Positions 1 through 9,948 of a stretch of 49,126 nt of DNA are shown here, one piece after another (the stretch's first letter is position 1; every line of letters starts with the position of its first letter). A model generated the notes under the pieces. It made no database searches. It saw only the letters and a list, made by a program, of their open reading frames with translations, and was not told where the DNA came from. A program made the position numbers and the translations under genes. The DNA comes from Burkholderiales bacterium (GTDB lineage: Bacteria; Pseudomonadota; Gammaproteobacteria; Burkholderiales; SG8-39), in the NCBI GenBank assembly GCA_014860445.1, contig JACZJT010000015.1, forward strand, positions 1-49,126, in the 5' to 3' direction.

Positions 1-2
1 AA

Positions 3-3000
3 GTGTACGTGCACAACAAGGCGTCCGGGAACATCACGCTCGGTAAAGCGATTACGGCGCAGGGTGGTGCGGGCGGCAATGGTGCGGTGGTGACGGTGTG
101 GAACGAGGATACGGCGGGGACCATTGCGGTCGATGCGGCGATCGAAGCAAGTAGCAACGGTTCCGGAAACGGCGGCACAATCCAGTTAGTGAGTGCAGGT
201 GCGAGTTCCGCGATAACGCAGACCGGCACGACGACGGCCACAGCATTGCTCGCGACTGGTGCGGTCGGCGGTTCGCTGAAGATCAAATCGGCCGGCGCGG
301 TGACCTTGCAGAACCCCACCAATGATGTGCAGACCTTAGCCGCAACCATCAGCACCGCGAACAAGGATTTCAGCTATAAGGACGCGAATTCGCTGGATGT
401 GAGCACGGTCGCGGCTGCGGGTTCACTGACCGCGCCTTCGGGTACGGGGGCGTCACAGGCGGCAATGGATGGCATAACGACCGATGGCAATGTCACGGTA
501 ACGGCACTTGGTAGCGGCGATCTAACGGTATCGAAAGATATCATCAAGTCCGCAACGACAGCCGCTACAACTCTCACGCTGCAAGCCAACCGCAATATCA
601 TCTTCAATAGCGGCGCGGACGCAAAACTAGGCAGCGGTGCTTCCGGCACCTACACGATGGTGCTGAACTCCGATCTCGATCAGGCTACGGTCAGCGGCGG
701 CGCGATTCAGTTGAATTCGGGAACGGTACTCAGCTCCAACGGTGGCAGCATCACCCTAGGCGGAGGCGCATCGCCATCCACCACCCCCGCGATCGGTCAA
801 GGCCCCCTGGTCGAAGGCATATTGATCAATGGTGCCCAGCTGCAATCCGGTACCGGCAATATCATCCTTAATGGCACCGGGCTAGCCAGCGGAACCAATG
901 CGCATGGCATACGCATCGCCAACAGCGGCGTGGTGCAAAGCTCCAGTGGCAGTATCACCATGACCGGCATAGGGGGAGCGGGCAATAACGACGGTGTCTT
1001 GCTGGATACGAATTCGAGCATTCTCTCCAGCTCCGGCGCAATTCAGGTGAAAGGTACGCGCACCGGCAGCGGCGTCGATATCAATACCACCGGTGGCGGC
1101 AATATCATAGGCGGCGCGACCGCTTCGGCTTCTTCTTCTGACATCTTGCTCGAGGCCGTGGGAACTAGCGGCATAAGAACGGACGCAACCATCGGCACGT
1201 CGGGTAGCACGACGCTCAGAGCTTCTTCGGGCGGCGCGATCACGCAGACAGGCGGCAGTATTCTTGCCACCGGCGGCGCCAACAGCGCGTTGCGCCTGCT
1301 AGGCAATGCCGTGACTTCTACGGTAGCGAACCTGAGCTCGACGACTAACGATATCAATGGGCTGGTTGTGGATCTGTCGGGAGCGACGAGCAAACTCTCC
1401 TACCGCGACGCGAACGGATTCAATATTGGCTCGTTGAGCAAACCGATCACTCAGGGCGGTGGCAGCGTCAATCATGATGGAATCACGGTCGGCACGGCCG
1501 CAGGTGCAGGAAACAACACCCTGACCTTGAACGCCTTTGGGGCAGTAACCCAATCGCAAAAGATAACCGCGGGCGCGATGCAGCTGCTCGGCGGGACTAG
1601 CGTGTCCTACACGCTTACCAATGCGTTGAACGACATTACCACCCTTGCCGCGAGCACGGCGGGTTCGATCAGCTATCGCGACGCCAACAGCTACGCGGTG
1701 GGTAGCGTAAGCAGCACCAACTACTTCAGTGTGGCCACGATCCCGACTGGCGGGTCCACCAACGGGACGACCGAGACCGGGTCCGCTGGAAGCTATACGG
1801 CGACTACGGTGGGGATTCATACGACAGCCGGCGGCACAGTGCAACTCGACGTCCCGGGCACATTGACGATAAACAACGACATCAATACTGACGGCAGCTT
1901 TGCACAGATCAGCTCTGCCGGAACTGGCGCGGTTTCGATCAGCAGCCCGCGTTCAATCAGCACCACAGGTGACGCTGTCAGCTTTGCCAGCCCGGTCGCC
2001 TTGAATGGCGCGGGCACCACCACGATCGATACAACCACCGGCTCGAGTCCGGCTGGCGCGAATGTCACTTTCAGCAACACCCTTACCGGCACCACAAACA
2101 GCGCGGAAAACCTGACGATCACCGCTGGTAGCGGTGGCGCGGTGGCCTTCAACGGCAGTGTCGGGGCGATCCGCCTGGGCGACGTGAACATTACCCAGGC
2201 GCGCGATGTGACGGTGCAGTCGACCTTCACCGCCAAGACCCTGACCCAGTCGCAAGGCGCCACGGGCGCGCCGTCGACAACGCCATCGGTAGGCGCCACG
2301 ACCATCAACGGCGCGGTCAATACTACCGGCAATACCAGCCTTGCCACCAGTGGCGCGCTGAATGTTTCGGGCACTGGTTCGATCGCGGCCGGCGCCGGCT
2401 CGACCGTGACCTTGACCACCGGCGGCGACATGACGCTCAGTGGTAGCGTGACCGCCCCGGCCGGCGCGACGCTGAACGTGATCGGCACTGACAGGATACT
2501 CACACAAAACGGTGGAACCCTGAGTACGACAAACAGCGCGATTGCGCTGATCGCGGACGAGATGATGCTGACCAGCGCGATCAACTCCGGCAGTGGAGCG
2601 GTTACGCTGAAGCCGAACAATACCAGCGACGCAATTCAACTCGGTGTGGCCGCAGCGAACACCAATAATTCCGCGGCGACGCTGGAGTTGTCCGACAGCG
2701 AAGTTAATACCATCACCACCACCGGTGGCCTGACCATCGGAGCAAGCAACCATGTTGGTGCGATCACGGTGGTGGGTGCGTTGACCCCGACCACTGCTCA
2801 AAATGGGCTCACGCTGATTAACAATACGGGCGGCATCGCGATCAATGCGCAGCTTACCTATGCGGCAGGAAACGGCAATCTGACGCTGACCGCCAATGGC
2901 GGCGGCGTGTCGGCGGGTGCGATCACCACTAGTGGTGCCGCGCTGGACGTGAACGGCGTCTTGGCGATGAATGCCGCTACGGGAGTCGGTACCTTGGCCT

Positions 3001-5189
3001 CACCGATGGTTCTGTCGCATGGCGCCGGGACCAACATGACGGTTACCAATACCACCAGCGGCGGCGTGTTCGTGCGCGCGGACATCGGGGACCTGAACGT
3101 CACTTCCATCGAAAATAGTGCCGCGGTGAGCGGTGGCGTCAATCTGAACGTGGGCACCAATCTCAACATCAACGGCACGGTGCAGAATACTCGGGGAAAT
3201 ATTCAGTTCGTGACTGGCAACGATACGGCTTATACCGCTGCGGGTGGATTCGGCCTGTCGCCGGCTTCTGTCGCCACGGGTACGCTGGGCGCAGTGAATA
3301 TCAAGGGCCGGGTCATCGCGAAAAACGCCGGCGCGATATCCATTTTCTCGACGGGGGCGGTGACTCAGAGTATTGATGTTGCTGCCGGGCTGCAAAGCGG
3401 CGCGGTGGTGGATACAGTCGTCAATCCTGACCAAACGGTTGTTGAAACGGTCACGCAAGGCGCACTCAAGGTATACACCTTCAATAGTGGCGCTCAGACC
3501 GGCACGATCAGTCTGGTGAACGATCTCGCCGATACCGGCAACAGCATGGGGCCGATCACGCTTGAGGCGCGGCTCGCGGGCTCGATCAAACCGCCGCCGT
3601 ATGCGGAGAGCAATATCGAGTACAAGAGCGTCAATGGCACAAAAATCTCGGGCATTGGCACCGCGGCCGATTTCTCGCTGGTCGCTCCGAGCCAGACGAT
3701 CGATCTGGTGGACGGGGCCACGCTGAGTGGCGCGAACGTCAACCTGATCGCAACTGCGGGCGATGTGGTCGTGAAGTCGGCCATAACGAACGCCCAGGTA
3801 AACGACGGCCAATCCGGCGGCTCGCTCAATCTGTATGCGACAGGTAACATCATATTGAACAATCCCGACGGTAGCAGCGCAGGCGTGGTGATCGGAAAGG
3901 ATTTGGGCACGCTCGATGCGCAGGGCGACAGGGAGTTCGAGAAGTTCGACCATCAGTTGACGCTGGTTGCAACTGGCGACATCCGAATTTACGGCACAGT
4001 GCAGGTCACCGGCGATCTGGCGCTACGCGCGAATGCGAGTGCGAGCGAGGCATCCGGGCCGGGTGGCGTGGCCGGATACGGTGCGGGTGCGGGCAGCGTG
4101 ATCATCGCCGGCTCTGCGGGCAATCCGGTGGAGGTGCGGGCGCAGAATATCGTCGTCGGCGTGAAAGACGCCAGCGGCAATCCCCTGCCGGTGCAGAACC
4201 TGATCATCGACAACAGCGCGAATGCTGCCGACAGCGGAAAATTCATGGATTCGACCCTGCGCGCCGACCATAAACTCGACATTTACCTCAACGGCGATCA
4301 GGGCGGCCCCGGAACCTCCGGAAATTTCGTGATTACCGGCGGAACTGCCACGGCGACTTCCGGCGGACCGGCGGTCGCCGCTGCGAAGAGTTCGGCGCTG
4401 GCCGTGGCCCGCGGCGAAGTCGTCACCATACTCGGGGTGAAGGGCGGGGAGCAGCTTACGAATAATCCGGACAGGCAGACGGTCAATCCCGCGCTGCCGT
4501 ACACGACCAACAGCAGCAGCATCGTGCTGCAGGCCGGAACGGCCACGAGCAATACTGCCGCCGGAGGCGGCGCGCTGGCAGCGGCGGACGCGATCATACT
4601 CGGCACGGTCAGCAAGTTCATCGACATCGGCGGCAATATCGAGATGACCGGGGGTGTGGCCGATTCGAAAGACGGCGGCCAGACTTCGGCGGCGGCCAAG
4701 ATCGACCCGCCCAATCTCTGGATCAACACCGGCGGTTACATCAAGATTATCGGAGGTGAAGGTGCAGGCGCGCGCGCGGCCATCGTCAACAGCGGGGACA
4801 TGGAAATCAACATAGGCGGAAAATTCGACTACACTTATACCGATGCGACCGGAACGCATACGGTTAAAGACGTCGGCCTGTTGCTGGTGGGCGGGATCGG
4901 GTCCGGACTATACGACCGCGACAACCAGCCGATCGAACTTTACTACGACGTTTCCTCGCAGGTCCTGCTTCTGTTCCCTGCGATAAACGGCGGCCCAGGC
5001 GGCGGAAAATTGTTCCAGTATACTGACAAGGCCAAGGCATCTGCCTACATTCAGTCGCTGTCGCCGCGCGGCTTCGACGATTCACTGCTGGCGTATATCA
5101 TTTTCGCCGCAAACGAGGAAACCCGGACCGGCCGCATCAGTACGAGCACGTCGAACGCGGACGATGCGAACAAACCCTCTTGCAACTGA
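3..5189 (+). CDS. FHA/two-partner-secretion-like giant adhesin, 3' part (5' end outside window)
   Basis: At least 1728 residues are visible and the frame is open to the window edge, so the N-terminal secretion domain is not seen. The protein is very rich in Gly, Thr, Ser, Asn and Ala, in short strand-turn repeats typical of right-handed beta-helix exoproteins of the filamentous haemagglutinin/HMW type. A module with the core SYRDAN or SYKDAN recurs near residues 122, 464 and 556 (about positions 367, 1391 and 1668), each preceded by a TNDxxxL or LNDxxxL stretch. The last 150 residues are less repetitive and end in PSCN. No autotransporter beta-barrel is seen at the C-terminus, which favours two-partner secretion through a partner outside the window. 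Substrate and host are unknown. The family call is strong; the exact role (adhesion, biofilm) is inferred. Confidence 0.85.
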   Translation: MYVHNKASGNITLGKAITAQGGAGGNGAVVTVWNEDTAGTIAVDAAIEASSNGSGNGGTIQLVSAGASSAITQTGTTTATALLATGAVGGSLKIKSAGAVTLQNPTNDVQTLAATISTANKDFSYKDANSLDVSTVAAAGSLTAPSGTGASQAAMDGITTDGNVTVTALGSGDLTVSKDIIKSATTAATTLTLQANRNIIFNSGADAKLGSGASGTYTMVLNSDLDQATVSGGAIQLNSGTVLSSNGGSITLGGGASPSTTPAIGQGPLVEGILINGAQLQSGTGNIILNGTGLASGTNAHGIRIANSGVVQSSSGSITMTGIGGAGNNDGVLLDTNSSILSSSGAIQVKGTRTGSGVDINTTGGGNIIGGATASASSSDILLEAVGTSGIRTDATIGTSGSTTLRASSGGAITQTGGSILATGGANSALRLLGNAVTSTVANLSSTTNDINGLVVDLSGATSKLSYRDANGFNIGSLSKPITQGGGSVNHDGITVGTAAGAGNNTLTLNAFGAVTQSQKITAGAMQLLGGTSVSYTLTNALNDITTLAASTAGSISYRDANSYAVGSVSSTNYFSVATIPTGGSTNGTTETGSAGSYTATTVGIHTTAGGTVQLDVPGTLTINNDINTDGSFAQISSAGTGAVSISSPRSISTTGDAVSFASPVALNGAGTTTIDTTTGSSPAGANVTFSNTLTGTTNSAENLTITAGSGGAVAFNGSVGAIRLGDVNITQARDVTVQSTFTAKTLTQSQGATGAPSTTPSVGATTINGAVNTTGNTSLATSGALNVSGTGSIAAGAGSTVTLTTGGDMTLSGSVTAPAGATLNVIGTDRILTQNGGTLSTTNSAIALIADEMMLTSAINSGSGAVTLKPNNTSDAIQLGVAAANTNNSAATLELSDSEVNTITTTGGLTIGASNHVGAITVVGALTPTTAQNGLTLINNTGGIAINAQLTYAAGNGNLTLTANGGGVSAGAITTSGAALDVNGVLAMNAATGVGTLASPMVLSHGAGTNMTVTNTTSGGVFVRADIGDLNVTSIENSAAVSGGVNLNVGTNLNINGTVQNTRGNIQFVTGNDTAYTAAGGFGLSPASVATGTLGAVNIKGRVIAKNAGAISIFSTGAVTQSIDVAAGLQSGAVVDTVVNPDQTVVETVTQGALKVYTFNSGAQTGTISLVNDLADTGNSMGPITLEARLAGSIKPPPYAESNIEYKSVNGTKISGIGTAADFSLVAPSQTIDLVDGATLSGANVNLIATAGDVVVKSAITNAQVNDGQSGGSLNLYATGNIILNNPDGSSAGVVIGKDLGTLDAQGDREFEKFDHQLTLVATGDIRIYGTVQVTGDLALRANASASEASGPGGVAGYGAGAGSVIIAGSAGNPVEVRAQNIVVGVKDASGNPLPVQNLIIDNSANAADSGKFMDSTLRADHKLDIYLNGDQGGPGTSGNFVITGGTATATSGGPAVAAAKSSALAVARGEVVTILGVKGGEQLTNNPDRQTVNPALPYTTNSSSIVLQAGTATSNTAAGGGALAAADAIILGTVSKFIDIGGNIEMTGGVADSKDGGQTSAAAKIDPPNLWINTGGYIKIIGGEGAGARAAIVNSGDMEINIGGKFDYTYTDATGTHTVKDVGLLLVGGIGSGLYDRDNQPIELYYDVSSQVLLLFPAINGGPGGGKLFQYTDKAKASAYIQSLSPRGFDDSLLAYIIFAANEETRTGRISTSTSNADDANKPSCN

Positions 5190-5196
5190 GCATGGC

Positions 5197-5871
5197 ATGT
5201 CACAACCGGCGATAGTATCGAATACCCTGCTGCACAATGTGCCCCTGTTTTCCGGCCTCGACGACGAGCAGTTGAGCGTTCTCGCGCGCACGATCGTGCG
5301 CAAGAGCGTCGGTCGCAACGCCAGAATCATCGGCGCGGGCGATCCCACGGACTCGCTCTACATCGTCATTAACGGCCGTCTCAAGGTATTGATGTCCGAC
5401 GAACAGGGACGTGAAGTGATTCTTTCCATCCTCGGTCCCGGGGAGTTTTTCGGCGAGATGGGTCTGCTGGACGACAGCCCGCGCTCGGCCACCGTGGTGT
5501 CGCTGGAGCCGTGCGAACTACTCACGATTTCCAAGACGGACTTCAAGCGCAGACTCGCTGAGAATTCCGATTTGTCGCTGATGGTGATGCGCGGCCTGGT
5601 CAAAAGGCTGCGTGAAGCCGACCAAAAAATCGGCAGCCTTGCGCTGATGGACGTATATGGCCGGGTGGCGCGCCTGTTGCTGGAGATGGCCGAGGACGTC
5701 GAAGGTGAGAAGGTAGTAGTCAAGAAGATGTCCAAGCAGGACATCGCAAAAATGATAGGCGCATCACGCGAGATGGTAAGTCGCGTGATGAAAGACCTGC
5801 AGTTAAGCGGCTCCATCGTCCAGCGCGGTCGCTCCCTCGTATTGCGCAAGAATATCGTGCTCGCAGACTAG
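5197..5871 (+). CDS. Crp/Fnr-family transcriptional regulator, copy 1
   Basis: This is a 224-residue protein with a cyclic-nucleotide-binding-type beta-roll (about residues 20-125), a dimerisation helix, and a C-terminal winged helix-turn-helix with SKQDIAKMIGASREMVSRVM at about 179-198. The roll contains GEFFGEMGLLDDSPRSATV, which resembles the phosphate-binding cassette of the Crp family. No Fnr-type N-terminal cysteine cluster is present. An in-frame ATG lies upstream at 5164 and would overlap the adhesin gene. The start at 5197 is chosen because it aligns residue for residue with the start of the next gene, and both products are then 224 residues long. The gene follows the adhesin by 7 bases and may be cotranscribed with it. 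Its ligand and target genes are not evident. Confidence 0.9.
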   Translation: MSQPAIVSNTLLHNVPLFSGLDDEQLSVLARTIVRKSVGRNARIIGAGDPTDSLYIVINGRLKVLMSDEQGREVILSILGPGEFFGEMGLLDDSPRSATVVSLEPCELLTISKTDFKRRLAENSDLSLMVMRGLVKRLREADQKIGSLALMDVYGRVARLLLEMAEDVEGEKVVVKKMSKQDIAKMIGASREMVSRVMKDLQLSGSIVQRGRSLVLRKNIVLAD

Positions 5872-5887
5872 CCGCGGTTCGCGGTAA

Positions 5888-5893
5888 TATAAT
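5888..5893 (+). promoter_or_regulatory. Possible -10 box ahead of the second Crp/Fnr gene
   Basis: A perfect TATAAT lies 36 bases before the start codon, in the 58-base gap between the two regulator genes. No convincing -35 box stands 16-18 bases upstream, so an activator or read-through from the first gene may be needed. Confidence 0.35.
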
Positions 5894-5929
5894 AGCTGCA
5901 AGCCGATTAAGGCATCGAGGGGAAGAAGC

Positions 5930-6604
5930 ATGTCAGGTGTGCCACCCGTATCCACAGCGCTGCTGCGCAACGTGCCCCTGCTTTCGTTGCTGAGTGACGC
6001 TGAACTTGCCCTGCTTGCGCGGGTGGTCACACGCAAATCGTATGCGCGCGGCAACCAGATCCTGGGCGCCGGCGATCCTACCGACTCACTCTACATTCTC
6101 ATCAGCGGGCGCATCAAGGTATTGATGAGCGATCTCGACGGCAAGGAAGTTATTCTGGCCATTCTCGAGCCGAACGAATTTGTCGGCGAAATGGGCTTGA
6201 TCGACAACAGTCCGCGGTCGGCGAATGTGGTGGCGCTGGAGGCCTGCGAGGTCGTGTGCATATCCAAGTCCGATTTCAAACGCTGCCTGGCCGAGAATTT
6301 TGAAATGGCAATGACCGTGATGCGCGGCCTGGTGAAGCGCTTGCGCGACGCCGACAAGCAGATCGGCAGTCTGGCGCTGATGGATGTGTACGGGCGCGTC
6401 GCGCGACTGCTGCTGGAGACGGCCGAAGACCTGGACGGCGAAAAGGTGGTGACCAGGAAGCTGTCCAAGCAGGACATCGCGCGCATGATCGGCGCTTCGC
6501 GGGAAATGGTCAGCCGGGTGATGAAGCACCTGCAGGAGGCTGGGTACGTCGAACTGCGCGCCGATACCATTGTCATCCGCGAAAACATGCCGCTGCCGGA
6601 TTAG
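5930..6604 (+). CDS. Crp/Fnr-family transcriptional regulator, copy 2
   Basis: This is a 224-residue paralogue of the preceding gene, roughly two thirds identical by eye over its full length, so the pair looks like a tandem duplication. It has the same order: effector-binding beta-roll (about 20-125) with GEMGLIDNSPRSANVV, dimerisation helix, and winged helix-turn-helix with SKQDIARMIGASREMVSRVM at about 179-198. The recognition-helix segment GASREMVSRVMK is identical in both proteins, so they probably bind the same DNA site. The start is supported by a strong Shine-Dalgarno sequence (GAGGGGAAG) ahead of the ATG. The signal sensed is unknown. Confidence 0.92.
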   Translation: MSGVPPVSTALLRNVPLLSLLSDAELALLARVVTRKSYARGNQILGAGDPTDSLYILISGRIKVLMSDLDGKEVILAILEPNEFVGEMGLIDNSPRSANVVALEACEVVCISKSDFKRCLAENFEMAMTVMRGLVKRLRDADKQIGSLALMDVYGRVARLLLETAEDLDGEKVVTRKLSKQDIARMIGASREMVSRVMKHLQEAGYVELRADTIVIRENMPLPD

Positions 6605-6801
6605 GCCTGTTGCCAAAAATGGGCCGGAATGGGCCGGTTGGGGGGCGCCGAACGTGCGCATTTCCCGGAAAATAGCCAAAAATATGTTAATAATCGTGAA
6701 CTTGTTCCTCTTCGCTTGAAGGGAAATAGGACTAGACTAACGTTGAATATTGGGATTTTGGCGATGTGGTCGCCAGCATAAATGAACGAAGGAGCGACAA
6801 C

Positions 6802-7530
6802 ATGAGAGATTTCAGACCAAGCTTGAAATATCTGGCTTTTCTGGCGCTGGGACTGATGGCCGGCGCTGCGTGGGCCAATACCGGCACGGTGTCGCAGTTG
6901 TCGGGCACGCTCTCGGTCGTCAAGGCCGACGGCTCGATTCGCATATTGTCCCAGAAATCGCAGGTGGTCAGCGGCGATACCGTGAATACCCAGAAAGACA
7001 GCTATGCGCAGATCAAGTTCACCGATGGCGGCGTCATCACGCTCAAGCCGAACAGCAGCATAAAAATCCAGCAGTTCCAGTTCAAGACAGAAGAGCCTGC
7101 AAAGGACAGTTTCGTTTTTGGCCTGGTCAAAGGCGGATTGCGCGCCGTCAGCGGTTTGGTGGGCAAACGCGGCAATCAGGACGCGTACAGTCTGGGCACG
7201 GCAACTGCGACAATCGGCATTCGCGGCACCAGTTACGCCGCCGATGACTGCCTCACCACGCCATGTCCGAAGCCGAATGCCGACGATAACCTGGAGCCGG
7301 GCGTCTACGTGAGCGTTACCGACGGGGAGATCATCGCGACCAACAATGCCGGTTCACAGAGCTTTCTCGCGGGACAGTTTGGCGCGATTTCGGACAGAAA
7401 CAGCCGTCCGCGCTTCCTCTCCACAGACCCGGGCCTGCAATTCACCCCGCCGGCGAGCTTTATTCAGAGCATCATGACCGGCGCTGCGGTCAATTCTGGC
7501 AAGAATCAGGAGTGCGTAGTACGGCGCTGA
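6802..7530 (+). CDS. Secreted FecR-domain protein
   Basis: This is a 242-residue protein with a signal peptide (charged start, then a hydrophobic run ending AGAAWA, with cleavage probably before NTG). A FecR domain follows at about residues 28-200: an SQLSGTLSVVKADGS start, a KFTDGGVITLKPNSSIKI core, then TATIGIRGTSY. Unlike the sigma-regulator FecR, there is no cytoplasmic N-terminus, no membrane anchor, and no neighbouring ECF sigma factor or TonB receptor. It therefore belongs to the exported stand-alone FecR proteins often found near large adhesins. The start at 6802 is preferred over the upstream in-frame 6766 because GAAGGAG lies just before it and the signal peptide follows at once. 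An intrinsic terminator follows. Its exact function is unknown; a role in surface assembly is only suggested by the adhesin upstream. Confidence 0.85.
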   Translation: MRDFRPSLKYLAFLALGLMAGAAWANTGTVSQLSGTLSVVKADGSIRILSQKSQVVSGDTVNTQKDSYAQIKFTDGGVITLKPNSSIKIQQFQFKTEEPAKDSFVFGLVKGGLRAVSGLVGKRGNQDAYSLGTATATIGIRGTSYAADDCLTTPCPKPNADDNLEPGVYVSVTDGEIIATNNAGSQSFLAGQFGAISDRNSRPRFLSTDPGLQFTPPASFIQSIMTGAAVNSGKNQECVVRR

Positions 7531-7555
7531 TTCCGCTTGATTTCTCCGTACTTTC

Positions 7556-7582
7556 AAATCCCCGCCTCGTGCGGGGATTTTT
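7556..7582 (+). terminator. Rho-independent terminator after the FecR gene
   Basis: A perfect nine-base stem (AATCCCCGC with GCGGGGATT, positions 7557-7565 and 7571-7579) with a five-base loop runs straight into a T tract. It closes the adhesin-regulator-FecR unit and separates it from ftsK. Confidence 0.92.
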
Positions 7583-7606
7583 GTTTCGGGGCGCAGCGGA
7601 CATGTT

Positions 7607-7636
7607 TTGGTGGCAAGTGGGCCAAGCGGGTAAAAT
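7607..7636 (+). promoter_or_regulatory. Possible sigma-70 promoter of ftsK
   Basis: TTGGTG (7607-7612) and TAAAAT (7631-7636) are 18 bases apart and lie 27 bases before the ftsK start, just after the upstream terminator. The placement makes sense; the -35 match is only moderate. Confidence 0.4.
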
Positions 7637-7662
7637 GTGCTGACTGATGCCTGCCAGAGAAT

Positions 7663-9945
7663 ATGCGCACACTGAACCGAACCCAGACACCACCGCCGCT
7701 CCCCGGGAAGATCGCTGCTTTGCTGCGCGAATCCAAGTGGTTTGCGCTGCTGGCCCTGGCGCTCTACCTGTTGCTGATTCTGCTTACCTTTGATAAGTCC
7801 GATCCGGGCTGGTTCCACAGTACCGCAGAGGCGACTTCGAGAAATGCCGGCGGGCGTGCGGGTGCCTGGCTGTCGGAGCTGCTGCTGTATCTGTTCGGCG
7901 TATCGGCCTATTGGCTGGTGGCGCTGCTCGCTTATATCGTCATCGCCGGGTATCGCCGTCTGGACGGCAGCAGCCTGCTGGACAAGCGTTCGCTGCTGGT
8001 CGCGCTGGCCGGCTTTGCGTTGCTGATCGCCGCCAGCAGCGGCGTCGAAGCGCTGCGTTTCTACACGCTCAAGGCGACGCTGCCGCTCGCGCCAGGCGGC
8101 ATGCTGGGTGCGGTGATCAGCGCCAGCTTGGCGGCCACCATGGGCTTTACCGGGGCGACGCTGATATTGCTGACGCTGTTCGCCATCGGGGCGAGCCTGT
8201 TTACCGGCGTTTCCTGGCTGACAGTAATCGAGGTGATCGGCGCCGCGCTGGAACTGACGTATGACTTTGTGCTGAACAGCTGGCAGCGCCGGCAGGACCG
8301 CAAGGCGGGCGAAATCGCAACACAGGAGCGCGAAGCGATTGTCGAAGTGGACAAGAAGCGCATTATCGAAGACCATGAGCCGATACGCATCGAAGCGCCC
8401 GTGGTGGAGATCGTAAAGTCCGAGCGCGTGACCAAGGAAAAGCAGGCGCCCTTGTTTCAGGACCTGCCAGACACGCCGCTGCCCCCGCTGGTTCTGCTCG
8501 ATGAGCCGAAGCATGACGTCGAATCCATCAGCGATGAGACCCTCGAATACACCTCGCGTCTGATCGAAAAGAAACTCTCCGACTTCGGCGTACAGGTGAA
8601 AGTGCTGGCGGCCTATCCGGGCCCGGTGATTACGCGCTACGAGATCGAGCCGGCGGTGGGCGTCAAGGGCAGCCAGATCATGAGTCTGGTGAAGGACCTG
8701 GCGCGGGCGCTGTCGGTGGTGAGCATACGCGTGGTCGAGACCATCCCCGGCAAGTCCTGCATGGGCCTGGAGATACCCAACCCGAAGCGCCAGATCGTGC
8801 GCCTGTCGGAGATACTCAGCTCCGAGGTCTATCACGAAATGGGCTCGCCGCTGGTGCTGACCCTGGGTAAGGACATCGCCGGCAAGCCCATGGTCGCCGA
8901 TCTCGCGAAAATGCCGCATCTGCTGGTGGCGGGAACCACGGGCTCGGGCAAGTCCGTGGCCATCAACGCCATGATCCTGTCGCTGCTGTACAAGGCCGAG
9001 CCTAGCCAGATACGCCTGATCCTGATCGATCCGAAAATGCTGGAGTTGTCGGTCTATCAGGACATTCCGCATCTGCTCGCCCCGGTGGTGACCGACATGA
9101 AGCAGGCGGCGAGTGCGCTCAACTGGTGCGTGGCCGAGATGGAGCGACGCTACAAGCTCATGTCCTGGTTGGGCGTGCGCCAGCTCTCGGGCTACAACAC
9201 CAAGGTGGCGGAGGCAGAAAAGCTGGGCCAACCGCTGCAGGACCCGACCACGCTGGAGACAGGTGAACCGCAGTTCCTCGAGCCGCTGCCTTATATTGTG
9301 GTGGTGATCGACGAGCTCGCCGATCTGATGATGGTGGTGGGCAAGAAAGTGGAGGAATTGATCGCGCGCCTGGCGCAAAAAGCGCGCGCCTCGGGTATCC
9401 ATCTCATCCTGGCAACGCAGCGGCCCTCGGTGGATGTGATCACGGGTCTGATCAAGGCGAATATACCCACGCGAATTTCCTTCCAGGTGTCGAGCAAAGT
9501 GGATTCGCGCACCATCCTCGACCAGATGGGCGCGGAAGCCCTGCTCGGCCAGGGCGACATGCTCTACCTGCGGCCGGGCACCGGCTTGCCCCAGCGGGTG
9601 CACGGGGCGTTTGTCGCCGATCACGAAGTGCACAAGGTGGTCGCTTATCTCAAGAAAATGGGCCATGCCGAGTACATCGATGGCGTGCTCGACGCGGGCG
9701 AGCCTGGCAACGAACTGAACGGAACGGGTGACGCAGGCGGCGAGGCCGATCCGCTTTACGACCAGGCGGTGGAGATCGTGCTACGCACGCGCCGTGCCTC
9801 GATTTCGCAGGTGCAGCGGCATTTGCGCATCGGCTACAACCGCGCAGCCCGCCTCATCGAGCAGATGGAACAGGCCGGCATGGTCTCGGCGATGCAGTCG
9901 AACGGCAACCGCGAAGTGCTCGTACCCAACCGGGCCGAGGGCTGA
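7663..9945 (+). CDS. ftsK: DNA translocase FtsK
   Basis: This is a 760-residue septum-anchored DNA pump that clears and dimer-resolves chromosome termini during division. The first roughly 200 residues hold about four membrane helices. A charged linker follows (about 205-280), shorter than in E. coli FtsK, as is usual for the shorter SpoIIIE/FtsK form in many proteobacteria. The RecA-like motor has Walker A GTTGSGKS at 424-431 and Walker B VVVIDE with Asp550 and Glu551. The C-terminal gamma winged-helix domain (about 690-755, with [20 protein letters not shown]) reads the KOPS polar sequences. It lies directly before lolA, rarA and serS, the order known from many beta- and gammaproteobacteria. 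A weak purine run precedes the ATG. Confidence 0.97.
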   Translation: MRTLNRTQTPPPLPGKIAALLRESKWFALLALALYLLLILLTFDKSDPGWFHSTAEATSRNAGGRAGAWLSELLLYLFGVSAYWLVALLAYIVIAGYRRLDGSSLLDKRSLLVALAGFALLIAASSGVEALRFYTLKATLPLAPGGMLGAVISASLAATMGFTGATLILLTLFAIGASLFTGVSWLTVIEVIGAALELTYDFVLNSWQRRQDRKAGEIATQEREAIVEVDKKRIIEDHEPIRIEAPVVEIVKSERVTKEKQAPLFQDLPDTPLPPLVLLDEPKHDVESISDETLEYTSRLIEKKLSDFGVQVKVLAAYPGPVITRYEIEPAVGVKGSQIMSLVKDLARALSVVSIRVVETIPGKSCMGLEIPNPKRQIVRLSEILSSEVYHEMGSPLVLTLGKDIAGKPMVADLAKMPHLLVAGTTGSGKSVAINAMILSLLYKAEPSQIRLILIDPKMLELSVYQDIPHLLAPVVTDMKQAASALNWCVAEMERRYKLMSWLGVRQLSGYNTKVAEAEKLGQPLQDPTTLETGEPQFLEPLPYIVVVIDELADLMMVVGKKVEELIARLAQKARASGIHLILATQRPSVDVITGLIKANIPTRISFQVSSKVDSRTILDQMGAEALLGQGDMLYLRPGTGLPQRVHGAFVADHEVHKVVAYLKKMGHAEYIDGVLDAGEPGNELNGTGDAGGEADPLYDQAVEIVLRTRRASISQVQRHLRIGYNRAARLIEQMEQAGMVSAMQSNGNREVLVPNRAEG

Positions 9946-9948
9946 TCG

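Noticed and set aside
1299-4859. Several long minus-strand frames opposite the adhesin
   Set aside because: Repetitive GC-rich coding DNA leaves the opposite frames open. The predicted proteins are Val/Pro- or Arg-rich without domains or signals.
7354-9666. A 770-codon open frame on the minus strand across ftsK
   Set aside because: It lies wholly opposite a certain gene. It is full of His, Gln and Arg from reversed GC-rich codons and matches no family.
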